Shown here: one piece after another, positions 1-9,162 of the stretch | How positions within the stretch are numbered: the first letter of the stretch is position 1 | Layout of the letters: each line of letters starts with the position of its first letter | DNA from: Ruania suaedae | GTDB taxonomy: Bacteria > Actinomycetota > Actinomycetes > Actinomycetales > Beutenbergiaceae | Reading direction: 5' to 3' | NCBI RefSeq assembly: GCF_021049265.1 | Contig: NZ_CP088018.1 | Span: 2,418,001-2,482,000 of the forward strand | DNA: 64,000 nt | Notes under the pieces: model-generated | Seen by the model: the letters and a program-made list of their open reading frames with translations, nothing else | Told to the model about the DNA's origin: nothing | Database searches by the model: none | Position numbers and translations under genes: made by a program

Positions 1-1311
1 GATGGTGGCGACGTCGTTGAGGTACATCGCCATCGGGTCGTCCACCTTCTCCCCGAACCGGAACGCCGTGGTCGGAGCGGTCGGGGAGACCAGCACGTCG
101 GCGGTCTCGAAGGCGGCCGCGAAGTCACGCTGGATGAGGGTGCGGACCTTCTGCGCCGAGCCGTAGTAGGCGTCGTAGTAGCCGGCCGAGAGGGCGTAGG
201 TGCCCAGGATGATGCGGCGCTTGACCTCGGCGCCGAAGCCCGCGCCGCGGGTGGCGGCCATGACGCGCTCGGCGGTCACCGGCCCCTCGTCCGGCAGCAC
301 CCGCAGGCCGAACCGCATCCCGTCGAACTTGGCCAGGTTGCTCGAGGCCTCCGAGGGCAGGATCAGGTAGTAGGCCGCCAGCGCAGCGGAGAAACTGGGG
401 CAGGAGACCTCCACCACCTCGGCGCCGGCCTGCCGCAGCTGGTCCAGGCTCGCCTCGAAGCTGGCGCGCACGCCGGGCTGGTAGCCCTCGCCCCCGAGCT
501 CGCGCACCACGCCCACGCGCACCCCCGTCAGGTCACCGGCGGCGCCGGCGCGGGCGGCGTCGGCGTAGTTGGGCGCCGGCTCGGGCAGCGAGGTGGAGTC
601 GCGCGGGTCGTGCCCGCCGATGACGTCGTGCAGCAGCGCGGAGTCGAGCACGGTCCGCGAGCACGGTCCGGCCTGGTCGAGGCTGGAGGCGAGGGCGATC
701 AGGCCGTAGCGCGAGACCGAGCCGTAGGTGGGCTTGACGCCCACGGTGCCGGTGACGGCGGCGGGCTGACGGATCGAGCCGCCGGTGTCGGTCCCGATCG
801 CCAGTGGCGCTTCGTAGGCGGCCACCGCGGCTGCGGAGCCTCCGCCGGAGCCACCCGGGATGCGCTCGAGGTCCCACGGGTTGCGGGTGGGACCGTACGC
901 CGAGTGCTCGGTGCTGGAGCCCATCGCGAACTCGTCCATGTTGGTCTTGCCCAGGATCGGCATCCCGGCCGCGCGCAGCTTCTCCACCAGGGTGGCGTCG
1001 TACGGCGGGATCCAGCCCTCGAGGATCTTCGATCCGGCGGTGGTCACCTGGTCCTTGGTGACCACGACGTCCTTGACGGCGATCGGCACGCCCGCGAGCT
1101 CGTGCAGGTCCTCGCCGGCGGCGCGGCGCGCGTCCACCTCCGCGGCGGTGGCGAGCGCCTCGGTGGCGTTGACGTGCAGAAAGGCGTGCACGGGGCCGTC
1201 GACGGCAGCGATGCGGTCCAGGTGCGCCTGGGTGGCCTCCACGCTGGTCACCTCGCCCGAGCGCAGGCGGGAGACGAGGTCGGCGGCGGTCAGGCGGGTC
1301 AGGTCCGTCAC
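1..1311 (-). CDS. gatA: GatA, Asp/Glu-tRNA amidotransferase subunit A (3' end outside window)
   Basis: Amidase subunit of GatCAB, which amidates Glu-tRNA(Gln) or Asp-tRNA(Asn) in the cytoplasm. The amidase-signature triad is visible: Lys80 (in GVPIAVKD), the cis-Ser Ser155 in the glycine-rich loop GGSGGGS, and nucleophile Ser179 in DTGGSIRQP. 437 codons are present; family proteins are about 490-500 residues, so about 60 C-terminal residues lie beyond base 1. The GTG start was chosen because it overlaps the gatC stop as GTGA, so the two are translationally coupled. The frame is open with no lesion. gatB is expected just outside the window. Confidence 0.97.
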   Translation of the reverse strand, partial: MTDLTRLTAADLVSRLRSGEVTSVEATQAHLDRIAAVDGPVHAFLHVNATEALATAAEVDARRAAGEDLHELAGVPIAVKDVVVTKDQVTTAGSKILEGWIPPYDATLVEKLRAAGMPILGKTNMDEFAMGSSTEHSAYGPTRNPWDLERIPGGSGGGSAAAVAAYEAPLAIGTDTGGSIRQPAAVTGTVGVKPTYGSVSRYGLIALASSLDQAGPCSRTVLDSALLHDVIGGHDPRDSTSLPEPAPNYADAARAGAAGDLTGVRVGVVRELGGEGYQPGVRASFEASLDQLRQAGAEVVEVSCPSFSAALAAYYLILPSEASSNLAKFDGMRFGLRVLPDEGPVTAERVMAATRGAGFGAEVKRRIILGTYALSAGYYDAYYGSAQKVRTLIQRDFAAAFETADVLVSPTAPTTAFRFGEKVDDPMAMYLNDVATI

Positions 1312-1607
1312 TGCTCCTCCCCCAGGATCTGCGGCACCGCGAACTGGTCGTCCTCGGCCTGTGGGGCCTGCGCCAGGATGTCCGCCAGCGGCAGGGTCTG
1401 ACCCACCACGTCCTCACGGAGCACGTTCGTCAGCGCGATGGGGTGACTCGTGGCGGGTACGTCGTCTCCGGCGGCCTGCGAGACGGTCGCCACGGACTGG
1501 ACGATCACGTCCAGGTCCCCGGCCAGCCGGTCGGTCTCCTCGGGCGTGAGGTCGATGCGGGCCAGAGCGGCCAGGCGCGCGACCTCGTCTGCGTTGATGG
1601 TGGACAT
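1308..1607 (-). CDS. gatC: GatC, Asp/Glu-tRNA amidotransferase subunit C
   Basis: Small (99 residue) subunit that holds GatA and GatB together in the tRNA-dependent amidotransferase. The N-terminus ([16 protein letters not shown]) and the internal ATSHP segment are typical of the family, and the length is normal. It is the first gene of the gatC-gatA unit. A TAGACT box (minus strand, 1615-1620) lies 7 bases before the ATG, suggesting a leaderless transcript, and there is no clear ribosome-binding site. The gene diverges from the DinB-like gene with only about 38 bases between starts. Confidence 0.97.
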   Translation of the reverse strand: MSTINADEVARLAALARIDLTPEETDRLAGDLDVIVQSVATVSQAAGDDVPATSHPIALTNVLREDVVGQTLPLADILAQAPQAEDDQFAVPQILGEEQ

Positions 1608-1645
1608 GGCGGCGAGTCTACCGACGCCCCAGTACCGTGGATCCC

Positions 1646-2491
1646 ATGCCGGAGACCAAGGACTGGACGTGGGTGCTGGACCGGCGGTGCCCGCAGTGCG
1701 GGGCCGAGGCCGGGGCCCTCGAGCTCGCTCAGATCCCGGCCGCGGTGCGCACGCAGATCCAGGTCTGGCCGGTGGTGCTGCGCCGCGAGGACGTGGTGTC
1801 GCCGCCCGCGCCGGGTATGTGGTCCACGCTCGAGTACGCCGCCCACGTGCGCGATGTGCTGGAGGTCTTCGACGCCCGGCTCACCACCGTGCTCACCGAG
1901 GACGATCCGGTCTTCGAGGGCTTCGACCCCGATGCCGCCGCCCTCGAGGGCGGGTACCGCGAGCTCGACCCGCAGACGGTCGGAGCGCAGATCCTGGCTG
2001 CCGGTGAGTCGCTCGCCGCCCGGGTGGAGGGCGTCACGGCGGAGCAGGCGGAGCTGCGGGGCACCCGCGCGGACGGTGCCGAGTTCACCATCACCTCCCT
2101 GATGCAGTACCTGCTGCACGATCTGGTGCATCACGCGTGGGATGTCACCGAGGGGCGGCCGGACGAGGACGAGGACGAGGCGGCCGAGTCCGATACGCCC
2201 GGCCCACCGCCCCTGCAGGCGTTCGCCCACCGCCATCGGCGGGTACTCGGCATCCTGCTGGGGATCGCCGCGCTCGCGCTGGCGCTCGCCTACGTCTTCG
2301 CCGCGCCTCCGGAATCGGATGCCGGGCCCGTCCGGGAGGCCATCGTGCGCTGGAGCGTGCCCGGCTGCTGGGCGCTGATCTCGGCCGCGGGTGCGTGCTG
2401 GGCGTTCGACGTCCGTCAACAGGTCAGGAACGTGATCGCCTACGCCGCGGTGGCGTGCTGGCTGGTCTACCTCGGCGCGCGGCTGCTCTAA
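1646..2491 (+). CDS. DinB-like domain fused to a C-terminal three-helix membrane domain
   Basis: 281 residues from the ATG. Residues 1 to about 175 look like an actinobacterial DinB/mycothiol-enzyme four-helix fold: an early CPQCG motif, then histidines in YAAHVRD and LHDLVHHAWD that would form the usual metal triad. After an acidic linker (DEDEDEAAE) come three hydrophobic segments (around RRVLGILLGIAALALALAY, VPGCWALISAAGACW and VIAYAAVACWLVYLG). Stand-alone DinB proteins are about 160-190 residues, so the tail is extra. Start: TACCGT at 1633-1638 is 7 bases before ATG 1646; an in-frame GTG at 1637 is the alternative. The 3' end overlaps the AraC gene by 4 bases. Substrate unknown; transferase or hydrolase roles are both possible. 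Confidence 0.8.
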   Translation: MPETKDWTWVLDRRCPQCGAEAGALELAQIPAAVRTQIQVWPVVLRREDVVSPPAPGMWSTLEYAAHVRDVLEVFDARLTTVLTEDDPVFEGFDPDAAALEGGYRELDPQTVGAQILAAGESLAARVEGVTAEQAELRGTRADGAEFTITSLMQYLLHDLVHHAWDVTEGRPDEDEDEAAESDTPGPPPLQAFAHRHRRVLGILLGIAALALALAYVFAAPPESDAGPVREAIVRWSVPGCWALISAAGACWAFDVRQQVRNVIAYAAVACWLVYLGARLL

Positions 2492-3375
2492 CTGATGTGC
2501 TCGGCCCGCGAGGCCTTGCGGAAGCTCGAGGGACTGATGCCGTTGACGGCACGGAACTGCCTGGAGAAGTAGAACTCGTCCTGATAGCCCACGGCGCGGG
2601 CCACCTCGGCGACGCTTCGGCTGGTGGTCACCAGCATCACCCGGGCCCGGGCCATCCGGGTGCGGGTCAGGTAGTCCAGCACTCCTCCCCCGGTGGCCTG
2701 GCGGAACAGCGCCGCCAGATGGGAGGTGCTCAAGCCCACGTGCGCGGCGACGTCGGGCACCCGCACCGGCTCGTCGAGGTGATCGAGCAGGAACTCTCTG
2801 GCTCGCTGGACGGGGCCTGCCTCGTCCCGCGGGCCGGCCGAGCGGTCGGCACCGAGCTGAGCGAGCACATGCCACGCCGCGCCGGCGGCCGCCATCAACG
2901 ACGGCGTCGTCTCATCGCGCTCGAGCGCTTGCACGGTCTGCTCGACCAGGTGCACCACCCGCGCGGGATCGTGCAGGTCCACCACCTCCTGCCGGGAGTC
3001 GCCGACGATCGGCGCAAGGAGTTCACCGAGGTCGGCTCCCGTCGCGTGGAACCACCACAACGTCCACGGGTCGCGCATGTCGGCCCGGTACAGGTGCGGG
3101 GCCCCAGGAGTGAGCACGAGTGCCTGGCCGACGCCGATGCCGATCGTGGCGCCGTCGATATCGCACCACCCCCGCCCGTCCGTGCACACGAGCACCACTG
3201 CCTCACGCGCACCGTGGGGCCGGGACCGGCCGTGGTTGGCGGCGTGGGGGAAGTAGCCCGCGTCGGTCACCAACAGCCGGGAAGTCAGTCCCGCCTGCGT
3301 GGCCCGAGCGACGAGCGGACGAGGCAGCACCTGCATCCGCTGACCCGCGAATCCGTCCTTGGTGTAGGCCGCCAT
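2488..3375 (-). CDS. AraC-family transcriptional regulator
   Basis: 295 residues. The N-terminal half is a cupin-like sugar-sensing domain (GQALVLTPGAPHLYRAD), and the last about 100 residues hold the paired helix-turn-helix of AraC/XylS (VPDVAAHVGLSTSHLAALFRQ, then SVAEVARAVGYQDEFYFSRQF with the family ending NGISPSSFRKA). It diverges from the DUF5107/ABC/alpha-galactosidase operon and is the natural candidate for its activator, probably sensing a galactoside-type sugar (inference from context). The ATG at 3375 has a CACACT box 6 bases upstream. The frame stays open further upstream, but no family sequence lies there. Confidence 0.93.
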   Translation of the reverse strand: MAAYTKDGFAGQRMQVLPRPLVARATQAGLTSRLLVTDAGYFPHAANHGRSRPHGAREAVVLVCTDGRGWCDIDGATIGIGVGQALVLTPGAPHLYRADMRDPWTLWWFHATGADLGELLAPIVGDSRQEVVDLHDPARVVHLVEQTVQALERDETTPSLMAAAGAAWHVLAQLGADRSAGPRDEAGPVQRAREFLLDHLDEPVRVPDVAAHVGLSTSHLAALFRQATGGGVLDYLTRTRMARARVMLVTTSRSVAEVARAVGYQDEFYFSRQFRAVNGISPSSFRKASRAEHIS

Positions 3376-3480
3376 TCCCCCAGTGTGCCTCACTATCGAC
3401 ATCCCACCACAGTCGAATCGTCCAGGAAGTCCAGGCGATCGGACATTCCGGGAGATCGCGCGCCGTCCTAGCGTCGAGAC
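3376..3480. promoter_or_regulatory. Divergent promoter/operator region, AraC gene and sugar operon
   Basis: 105-base spacer between two divergent genes. On the plus strand TAGCGT (3469-3474) sits 6 bases before ATG 3481, a leaderless-type -10. A short direct repeat GTCCAGG occurs at 3420-3426 and 3429-3435, 9 bases apart start to start; tandem half-sites like this are how AraC-type regulators usually bind, so it is a candidate operator. Assignment to the adjacent regulator is inference. Confidence 0.5.
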
Positions 3481-6400
3481 ATGTTCACTGAGGAACCGAC
3501 GCTCTCCCTCCCGGACCGCCCGACCGACCTGGTCGAGGCTCCGGTCGCCGCCTGGCGTGAACCGCTGCCGTTGCGCACCTACCACCCGGCGGCGCCTTCC
3601 GACCTGCCCGCCTACCTGGACGCTCGCGTCTACCAGGGCTCCTCCGGCCGGGTCTACCCGCTGCCGTTCCACGACCGGATCGAACCGGAGCCGACCGCCC
3701 ATCGCTGGGATGCGATCCACCTCGAGAATGCCTGGGTGCGGCTGGTGATCCTGCCCGAGCTGGGTGGCCGTGTGCACCTGGCTTTCGACCGCACCTCCGG
3801 CTCCGAGCTCTTCTACAACAATCCGGTGATCAAGCCGGCGCTGGTGGGCCTGGCCGGTCCGTGGATCGCGGGCGGGATCGAGTTCAACTGGCCCCAGCAC
3901 CACCGCCCCGCCACCTACCTGCCCACCGACAGCCACATCGAACACGAGGCGGACGGGTCGGTGACCGTGTGGTGCTCCGACCACGACCCCTTCGACCGGA
4001 TGAAGGGGATGCACGGCATCCGCTTGCGCCCGGACAGCTCCGCGATCGAGCTGCGGGCCCGGCTGTACAACCGCACCTCGTTCACTCAGACCTTCCTGTG
4101 GTGGGCCAACGTCGCCGCCCGCACCCACCGGGACTTCCAGTCCTTCTTCCCCGACGACGTGACCGTGGTGGCCGACCACGCCAAGCGGGCCGTCACCGCC
4201 TTCCCTGCCGCCGACCGCCCCTATTACGACATCGACTACCCCGGCCGCCGCCGCGAGACCTTCACGGCCGCGGACGGCACGGTCGTCCCCGGCGACCGGA
4301 TCGACTGGCCGGACAACATCCCGGTGCCCACCTCCTACATGGTCACCCACTCCGAGCACGACTTCTTCGGCGGCTACGACCACGCAACCGGCCTGGGATT
4401 CGTGCACGTGGCCGACCGGCGCATCGCCGTCGGGAAGAAGCAGTGGACCTGGGGCGAGGCCCCGTTCGGGCGTGCCTGGAACCGCAACCTCGCCGACGGT
4501 CATGACGCTGACTCCGCCTACGTCGAACTGATGGCCGGGGTGTTCACCGACAACCAGCCGGACTTCGCCTTCCTCGCCCCCGGGGAGACGAAGGTGTTCA
4601 CCCAGGTCTGGTACCCGTTGCGTGATATCGGGCCGGTCACCGAGGCCACCGAGGATGCGGCCCTGCGCGTCCAGCGCACGGGTGAGGTGCTGAACATCGG
4701 CGCGATCACCACGACCACCCGGTCCGGGGCCGTGGTGGAGGTTCTCGATGCCGCCGGGACCGTGCTGGCAGCCCACCAGCGGGACCTGGACCCGGCCACG
4801 CCTGCCAGCGTGGAGGTCGGCGCCGGCAGCGCGGCGAGCGTGCGGGTGCGCCACGGCGAGCAGGTGCTGGTCAGCCAGCACCTCGGTTCAGGTTCCGCGA
4901 CCACCGCAGCCACGGAGGAGATCCACGCGGCCACCGAGCCGCCGGCGCCCGAGAGCGTGGGCACCGTCGAGGAGCTGCTCGAGATCGCCGGTCACCTACG
5001 CCAGTACCGGCACGCCACCCGCTCGCCCGAGCCGTACTGGGCCGAGGCCCTGCGCCGCGAGCCGGGTCATGCCGGAGCGAGCACCGCCGTCGGGATCGCG
5101 CGGCTGCGCCAGGGCCGCCTGGCTGAGGCCGAGGCGCACCTGCGCACCGCCGTGGACCGCCTGACGGCCTACCACCCCACTCCCAGTGACGCGACGGCGC
5201 TGTACCACCTGGGCCTGACCCTCTCACTCACCGGCCGGCCGGACGAGGCCTATGACCTGTTCGCCCGGGCCTCCTGGAACCGGCCGTGGCGGGCGCCGGC
5301 CGGCTTCGAGATGGCACGCCTGGACGCTGCCGCGCACCGGGACGCCACCGCTCTGCACCGAGTGGCGGACGTCCTGCGAGCCGAACCCGACCATCTGCAG
5401 GCCCGGACCCTGCAGGCGGTGCTGCTGCGGCGCACCGGCGCGCCCGAGGCCGCCGACGCCGCACTGGCCCAGCTACAGGAACTGGACCCGCTGCACTGGT
5501 TCTCGCGCGACGTCGCCGGCGAGCCGCTGCACACCGACGCCCAGACCTGCCTGGACGTGGCACTCGAGCATGCCGCCGTCGGCTCCACCGCCGAGGCGCT
5601 CCGCGCGCTGGAGACGGCGCTTGAGCTCGACCCCGAGCGGGCGCTGGGGCAGCCCGCGGTGAGTGCGCTGGCACTACTGCACCGCGCGGACCTGCTCGAG
5701 CGCACCGGGGACGAGACCGGAGCCGCCCAGGCCCGCCAGGCCGCGGCGGCCGCCGACCGCACCTGGTGTTTCCCCGGACGGCTCGAGGACGCCCTCATGC
5801 TCGAGCGCACCGTCGCGAACCACCAGGACCCGGTGGCGCAGGTGCTGCTAGGGCACTGGCTCTACGCCGTCAACCGCCGGGACGAGGCACTGAGTGCCTG
5901 GCAGGCCGGTGCGCGCGAGGCCGGAGACGCCGTGGTGCACCGCAACATCGGCCTCGCCCTGGCCACGGCGGGCGAGGACCACGATGGCGCCCGTTCGGCC
6001 TACGACCGGGCGCTCGCGCTGGCTCCCGGGCACCCGCGGATCCTGCGCGAGCGGGACCAGCTCGACCGGCGCCGGGGCGCGCCCGTGGCCGAGCGGCTGG
6101 AGGCGCTGCAACAGGCTGACCAGGCCGTGTCCGAGCGCGACGACCTCGCTGCCGAGCTCGCCCATCTGCTCGTGTGCTCCGGCGAGGCCGGCGCCGCGCG
6201 TCGCCTCCTGACCGGGCGGCAGTTCCAGCCCTGGGAAGGTGGCGAGGGAGAGGTACTGCGGGTGTGGGAACGCACCTGCGCCGCCCTGGCGCGTGTGGCC
6301 CTGGCCGCCCATCGCCTCGAGGAGGCCGCCGACCGGGTGGCCGAGGCGCTCATCCCGCCGGCGAACCTCGGCGAGGACCGTCACCCGCTGGCCACCACCG

Positions 6401-6849
6401 CCGGGCTGCAGCTGCTGGCCGGCGACGTCGCAGCCGCGGCCGGGCGTCAGGAGGAGGCCGAGCGCGCCTGGTCCGTCGCCGCGGACCAGGTGGGCGACTT
6501 CCGCTCGATGAGCGCCAGCCGCCACAGCGAGGCGACCTATCACAGCGTGCTGGCGCTGCGCCGGCTGGGCCGGGCGGAGGAGGCGCAGGCGCTGACCACG
6601 GATCTGCGCGGTTTTGTCGACGAGCTGGCGGTCAGCACTCCGGTGATCGACTACTTCGCCACCTCGTTGCCGGAGATGCTGCTGTTCCCACCCGACCTGA
6701 TCGAGCAACGCGACGTCCGCGTGCAGGTGCTGCGTGCCCAGCTGGACCTGCTCGACGGCCACGACCACGCCGCCCACCGGCGCCTGACCGAGGTGCTGGC
6801 CGCGGTGCCCGACCACCCCGATGCCCACGACCTGCTCCCCGGAGCCTGA
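3481..6849 (+). CDS. DUF5107 protein with TPR C-terminal half
   Basis: 1122 residues. Roughly residues 15-410 form the DUF5107 region, a beta-sandwich related in sequence style to aldose-1-epimerase and glycoside-hydrolase supersandwich domains (WVRLVILPELGGRVHLAFD, GGIEFNWPQHHRP, TQVWYPLRDIG). About residues 500-1115 are repeated helical pairs of TPR type (for example RREPGHAGASTAVGIARLRQ, ALYHLGLTLSLTGRPDEAY). There is no signal peptide, so it is probably cytoplasmic. It is the first gene of an operon with a sugar importer and a GH36 enzyme, which suggests it processes the imported oligosaccharide. No catalytic residue can be named with confidence; an epimerase, glycosidase or phosphorylase-like role are all possible. 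Confidence 0.85.
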   Translation: MFTEEPTLSLPDRPTDLVEAPVAAWREPLPLRTYHPAAPSDLPAYLDARVYQGSSGRVYPLPFHDRIEPEPTAHRWDAIHLENAWVRLVILPELGGRVHLAFDRTSGSELFYNNPVIKPALVGLAGPWIAGGIEFNWPQHHRPATYLPTDSHIEHEADGSVTVWCSDHDPFDRMKGMHGIRLRPDSSAIELRARLYNRTSFTQTFLWWANVAARTHRDFQSFFPDDVTVVADHAKRAVTAFPAADRPYYDIDYPGRRRETFTAADGTVVPGDRIDWPDNIPVPTSYMVTHSEHDFFGGYDHATGLGFVHVADRRIAVGKKQWTWGEAPFGRAWNRNLADGHDADSAYVELMAGVFTDNQPDFAFLAPGETKVFTQVWYPLRDIGPVTEATEDAALRVQRTGEVLNIGAITTTTRSGAVVEVLDAAGTVLAAHQRDLDPATPASVEVGAGSAASVRVRHGEQVLVSQHLGSGSATTAATEEIHAATEPPAPESVGTVEELLEIAGHLRQYRHATRSPEPYWAEALRREPGHAGASTAVGIARLRQGRLAEAEAHLRTAVDRLTAYHPTPSDATALYHLGLTLSLTGRPDEAYDLFARASWNRPWRAPAGFEMARLDAAAHRDATALHRVADVLRAEPDHLQARTLQAVLLRRTGAPEAADAALAQLQELDPLHWFSRDVAGEPLHTDAQTCLDVALEHAAVGSTAEALRALETALELDPERALGQPAVSALALLHRADLLERTGDETGAAQARQAAAAADRTWCFPGRLEDALMLERTVANHQDPVAQVLLGHWLYAVNRRDEALSAWQAGAREAGDAVVHRNIGLALATAGEDHDGARSAYDRALALAPGHPRILRERDQLDRRRGAPVAERLEALQQADQAVSERDDLAAELAHLLVCSGEAGAARRLLTGRQFQPWEGGEGEVLRVWERTCAALARVALAAHRLEEAADRVAEALIPPANLGEDRHPLATTAGLQLLAGDVAAAAGRQEEAERAWSVAADQVGDFRSMSASRHSEATYHSVLALRRLGRAEEAQALTTDLRGFVDELAVSTPVIDYFATSLPEMLLFPPDLIEQRDVRVQVLRAQLDLLDGHDHAAHRRLTEVLAAVPDHPDAHDLLPGA

Positions 6850-6898
6850 TTTACCCATCCATCACTATGCGCCGCACGGCGCGCAGGAGGTTTCGACG
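6850..6898 (+). promoter_or_regulatory. Intercistronic spacer with GC hairpin and strong Shine-Dalgarno site
   Basis: Forty-nine bases between the DUF5107 gene and the binding-protein gene. It holds a compact inverted repeat, GCGCCG/CGGCGC with a two-base loop, and AGGAGG about 9 bases before the ATG, the best ribosome site of the operon. Such a hairpin plus strong site is often how binding proteins are made in excess over permeases; here that is inference. Confidence 0.45.
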
Positions 6899-8221
6899 AT
6901 GAATACCACCACCCGCACCAGTCCTCTCTCCCGGCGAGGGTTCCTGCTCGGAGCCGGAGCCGTCGGCACCAGCGGGCTGCTCGCCGGCTGCATCGGCTCC
7001 GACGGCGGCGGCGAGGAGACCGCCGATGGCGGCGGGACCGCTGACGGCGGCGGTTCCACCGGGATGATCACCCTCCAGAACTCCCAGTCCGACCCGGCCC
7101 CGCGGGAGGCGCAGGAGACCCTGATCGCCGAGTACCCGGGCGAGGCGGAGATCAACACCGTCGCCAGCGAACAGTTCCGGGCCCAGCTGTCCACCTATCT
7201 GACCTCCGCGAACCCGCCGGACGTGCTGACCTGGTACGCCGGGTCAGTCGCGCGCGACTATGCCGCCGAGGGCCTGTTGCTCGACGTCTCGGACATGTGG
7301 GAGGGCGAGGGCGTCTGCGCGAACTTCTCCGACGCCCTGCGTGAGCTCTCGACCGCCGAGGACGGCAGTCAGATCTTCGTGCCGACCAACTACTACTGGT
7401 GGTCGGTCTTCTACAAGAAGTCTGCCTTCGAGGAGTGGGGCGTGAGCGCACCGGAGACCTGGGAGGACTTCCTCGCGCTGTGCGAGGAGCTGCAGGGCAT
7501 GGGCGTGAACCCGCTGGCCAACGGCATCGGTTCCACCCCGTGGATGGCCTCGGGCTGGTTCGACTACCTCAACCTGCGCATCAACGGTGCCCAGTACCAC
7601 CGCGAGCTGCTCGCCGGTGAGCACGCCTTCACCGACCCGGAGGTCGAGGCCGTGCTCGAGGAGTACACCAAGCTCATCCCCTACTTCGACCCGAACATGG
7701 TCTCCTACTCCTACCAGGAGGCGGTCACGCCGATGGTGCAGAACGAATCGGCGATGTACCTGATCGGCGCGTTCGTGACGCAGTTCTTCCCCGAGGACCA
7801 GCGCGAGGACCTGGACTTCTTCTCGGTGCCACCGATCAACCCGGACGTGCCCAGCGCGGAGGAGGCCCCCACCGACGGCTACTTCGCCTCCTCCGGCACC
7901 GACGATCCGGAGGGGACCAAGGAGCTGCTCGCCTACCTCGCCTCCGCACAGTCGCAGCAGACCTTCATCGAGGTCTCCGGATCCTCGAACCTGCCGACCA
8001 ATCCCGACGTCGACGCCTCCGGGTTCTCCCCGTTGGTGCAGAAGGGCATCGAGCTGCTCAACAACACTGAGGAGATCACCCAGTTCTTCAATCGCGACTC
8101 CTCCGATGCGCTGCAGGCCACCGCTGACGACGCCCTCACCCGGTTCCTTGCCGACCCCTCCGACATCCCGGGCATCCTCGAGGGATGGCAGGCCGCCGCG
8201 ATGCAGGTCTGGGACCAGTGA
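6899..8221 (+). CDS. Sugar ABC transporter substrate-binding lipoprotein (CUT1-like)
   Basis: 440 residues. The N-terminus combines a twin-arginine-like motif (SRRGFL, Arg12-Arg13) with a lipobox LLAGC (Cys31), so the protein is likely exported folded and lipid-anchored outside the membrane. A Gly/Asp-rich linker follows, then an extracellular solute-binding protein type 1 domain with many Trp and Tyr residues (TWYAGSVARDY, YYWWSVFYKK) expected to stack on sugars. ATG 6899 was chosen for its AGGAGG site and the export signal; a longer in-frame start would bury the signal. The stop overlaps the next GTG (GTGA). The ligand is probably an alpha-galactoside, judged from the GH36 gene downstream. 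Confidence 0.94.
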   Translation: MNTTTRTSPLSRRGFLLGAGAVGTSGLLAGCIGSDGGGEETADGGGTADGGGSTGMITLQNSQSDPAPREAQETLIAEYPGEAEINTVASEQFRAQLSTYLTSANPPDVLTWYAGSVARDYAAEGLLLDVSDMWEGEGVCANFSDALRELSTAEDGSQIFVPTNYYWWSVFYKKSAFEEWGVSAPETWEDFLALCEELQGMGVNPLANGIGSTPWMASGWFDYLNLRINGAQYHRELLAGEHAFTDPEVEAVLEEYTKLIPYFDPNMVSYSYQEAVTPMVQNESAMYLIGAFVTQFFPEDQREDLDFFSVPPINPDVPSAEEAPTDGYFASSGTDDPEGTKELLAYLASAQSQQTFIEVSGSSNLPTNPDVDASGFSPLVQKGIELLNNTEEITQFFNRDSSDALQATADDALTRFLADPSDIPGILEGWQAAAMQVWDQ

Positions 8222-9162
8222 CGGCGACAACCACCGCCACCTCGTCCTCGACTCCGGCGCCGCCACGGGCGCCCCGGCCGCCGTGGGTCAGAGCGCTGCG
8301 CCGGGTTCCGGTGGTGGTGTGGCTGTTCCTGCTGGTACCGCTCGCCGTCGAGGCGTTCTGGGTGTTCTGGCCTGCGTTGAACTCGTTCTCGCTCTCCTTC
8401 ACCCGCTGGAACGGGATCGGCGCGGCCGAACCGGTGGGGCTGGGCAACTACGAGGCCCTGCTGGCCGACCCGACCTTCCAGACGGCGCTGCGCAACAACG
8501 TCATCTGGGCGGTCGGATTCGGCGGGCTGTCGGTGGCGATCGGCCTGGCGCTGGCGGTGGCGCTGAACCGGCCCGGGCGCGGGATCGGCCTCTACCGGGC
8601 GGCGATCTACCTGCCGATGGTCTTCTCCCTCGCCGTCACGGGCCTGTTCTGGCGGGTGCTGTACTCCCCCGACGGGCTGGTGAACTTTTCCCTCGCGACC
8701 GTCGGGCTCAGCAGCCTGGAGCGGCAATGGCTCGCCGATCCGGACGTCGCCCTCTACGCCGTGCTGGTCGCGGCGGTGTGGCGCCAGGTCGGCTACATCA
8801 TGGTGCTCTACCTCGCGGGTCTCAAGGGGGTCGACCCTGCCCTGGAGGAGGCGGCGGCCATGGACGGCGCGAACCGATGGCAACGGTTCTCGCGCATCGT
8901 GATGCCGCAGCTGCGCAGCGTCAACGGTGTGGTCTTCGCGGTGACGGTGATCGACTCGCTGCGCACCTTCGACATCGTCTGGGCCATGACCCGAGGGGGT
9001 CCCTACAACTCCACGCACCTGCTCAGCACGTACATGTTCGAGCAGGGCTTCACCCTGGTGAACCTGGGGTACGGGTCGGCGATCGCGGTGGTGATCTTCG
9101 CGCTGGCGATCGTGTTCATCATCAGCTACCTCGTCCGCTCCATCCGGCAGGAGGACTCATGA
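8218..9162 (+). CDS. Sugar ABC transporter permease (MalF-like)
   Basis: 314 residues with about six membrane segments. The EAA loop that contacts the ATPase is clear (EEAAAMDGANRWQRFSRIVMP), as is the family segment VGLGNYEALL. The GTG start overlaps the binding-protein stop, so translation is coupled. A proline-rich N-terminal tail of about 30 residues precedes the first helix. It pairs with the next permease; no ATPase gene is present, so a shared MsmK/MsiK-type ATPase elsewhere in the genome would be required, as is usual for CUT1 systems in actinobacteria. Confidence 0.95.
   Translation: MTATTTATSSSTPAPPRAPRPPWVRALRRVPVVVWLFLLVPLAVEAFWVFWPALNSFSLSFTRWNGIGAAEPVGLGNYEALLADPTFQTALRNNVIWAVGFGGLSVAIGLALAVALNRPGRGIGLYRAAIYLPMVFSLAVTGLFWRVLYSPDGLVNFSLATVGLSSLERQWLADPDVALYAVLVAAVWRQVGYIMVLYLAGLKGVDPALEEAAAMDGANRWQRFSRIVMPQLRSVNGVVFAVTVIDSLRTFDIVWAMTRGGPYNSTHLLSTYMFEQGFTLVNLGYGSAIAVVIFALAIVFIISYLVRSIRQEDS

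Noticed and set aside
1505-2875. Long minus-strand open frame across gatC and the DinB-like gene
   Set aside because: Composition is arginine-rich shadow; gatC itself ends and starts properly in another frame.
3376-4881. In-frame upstream extension of the AraC gene (about 500 more codons)
   Set aside because: It overlaps the DUF5107 gene antisense and has shadow composition; AraC family length fits ATG 3375.
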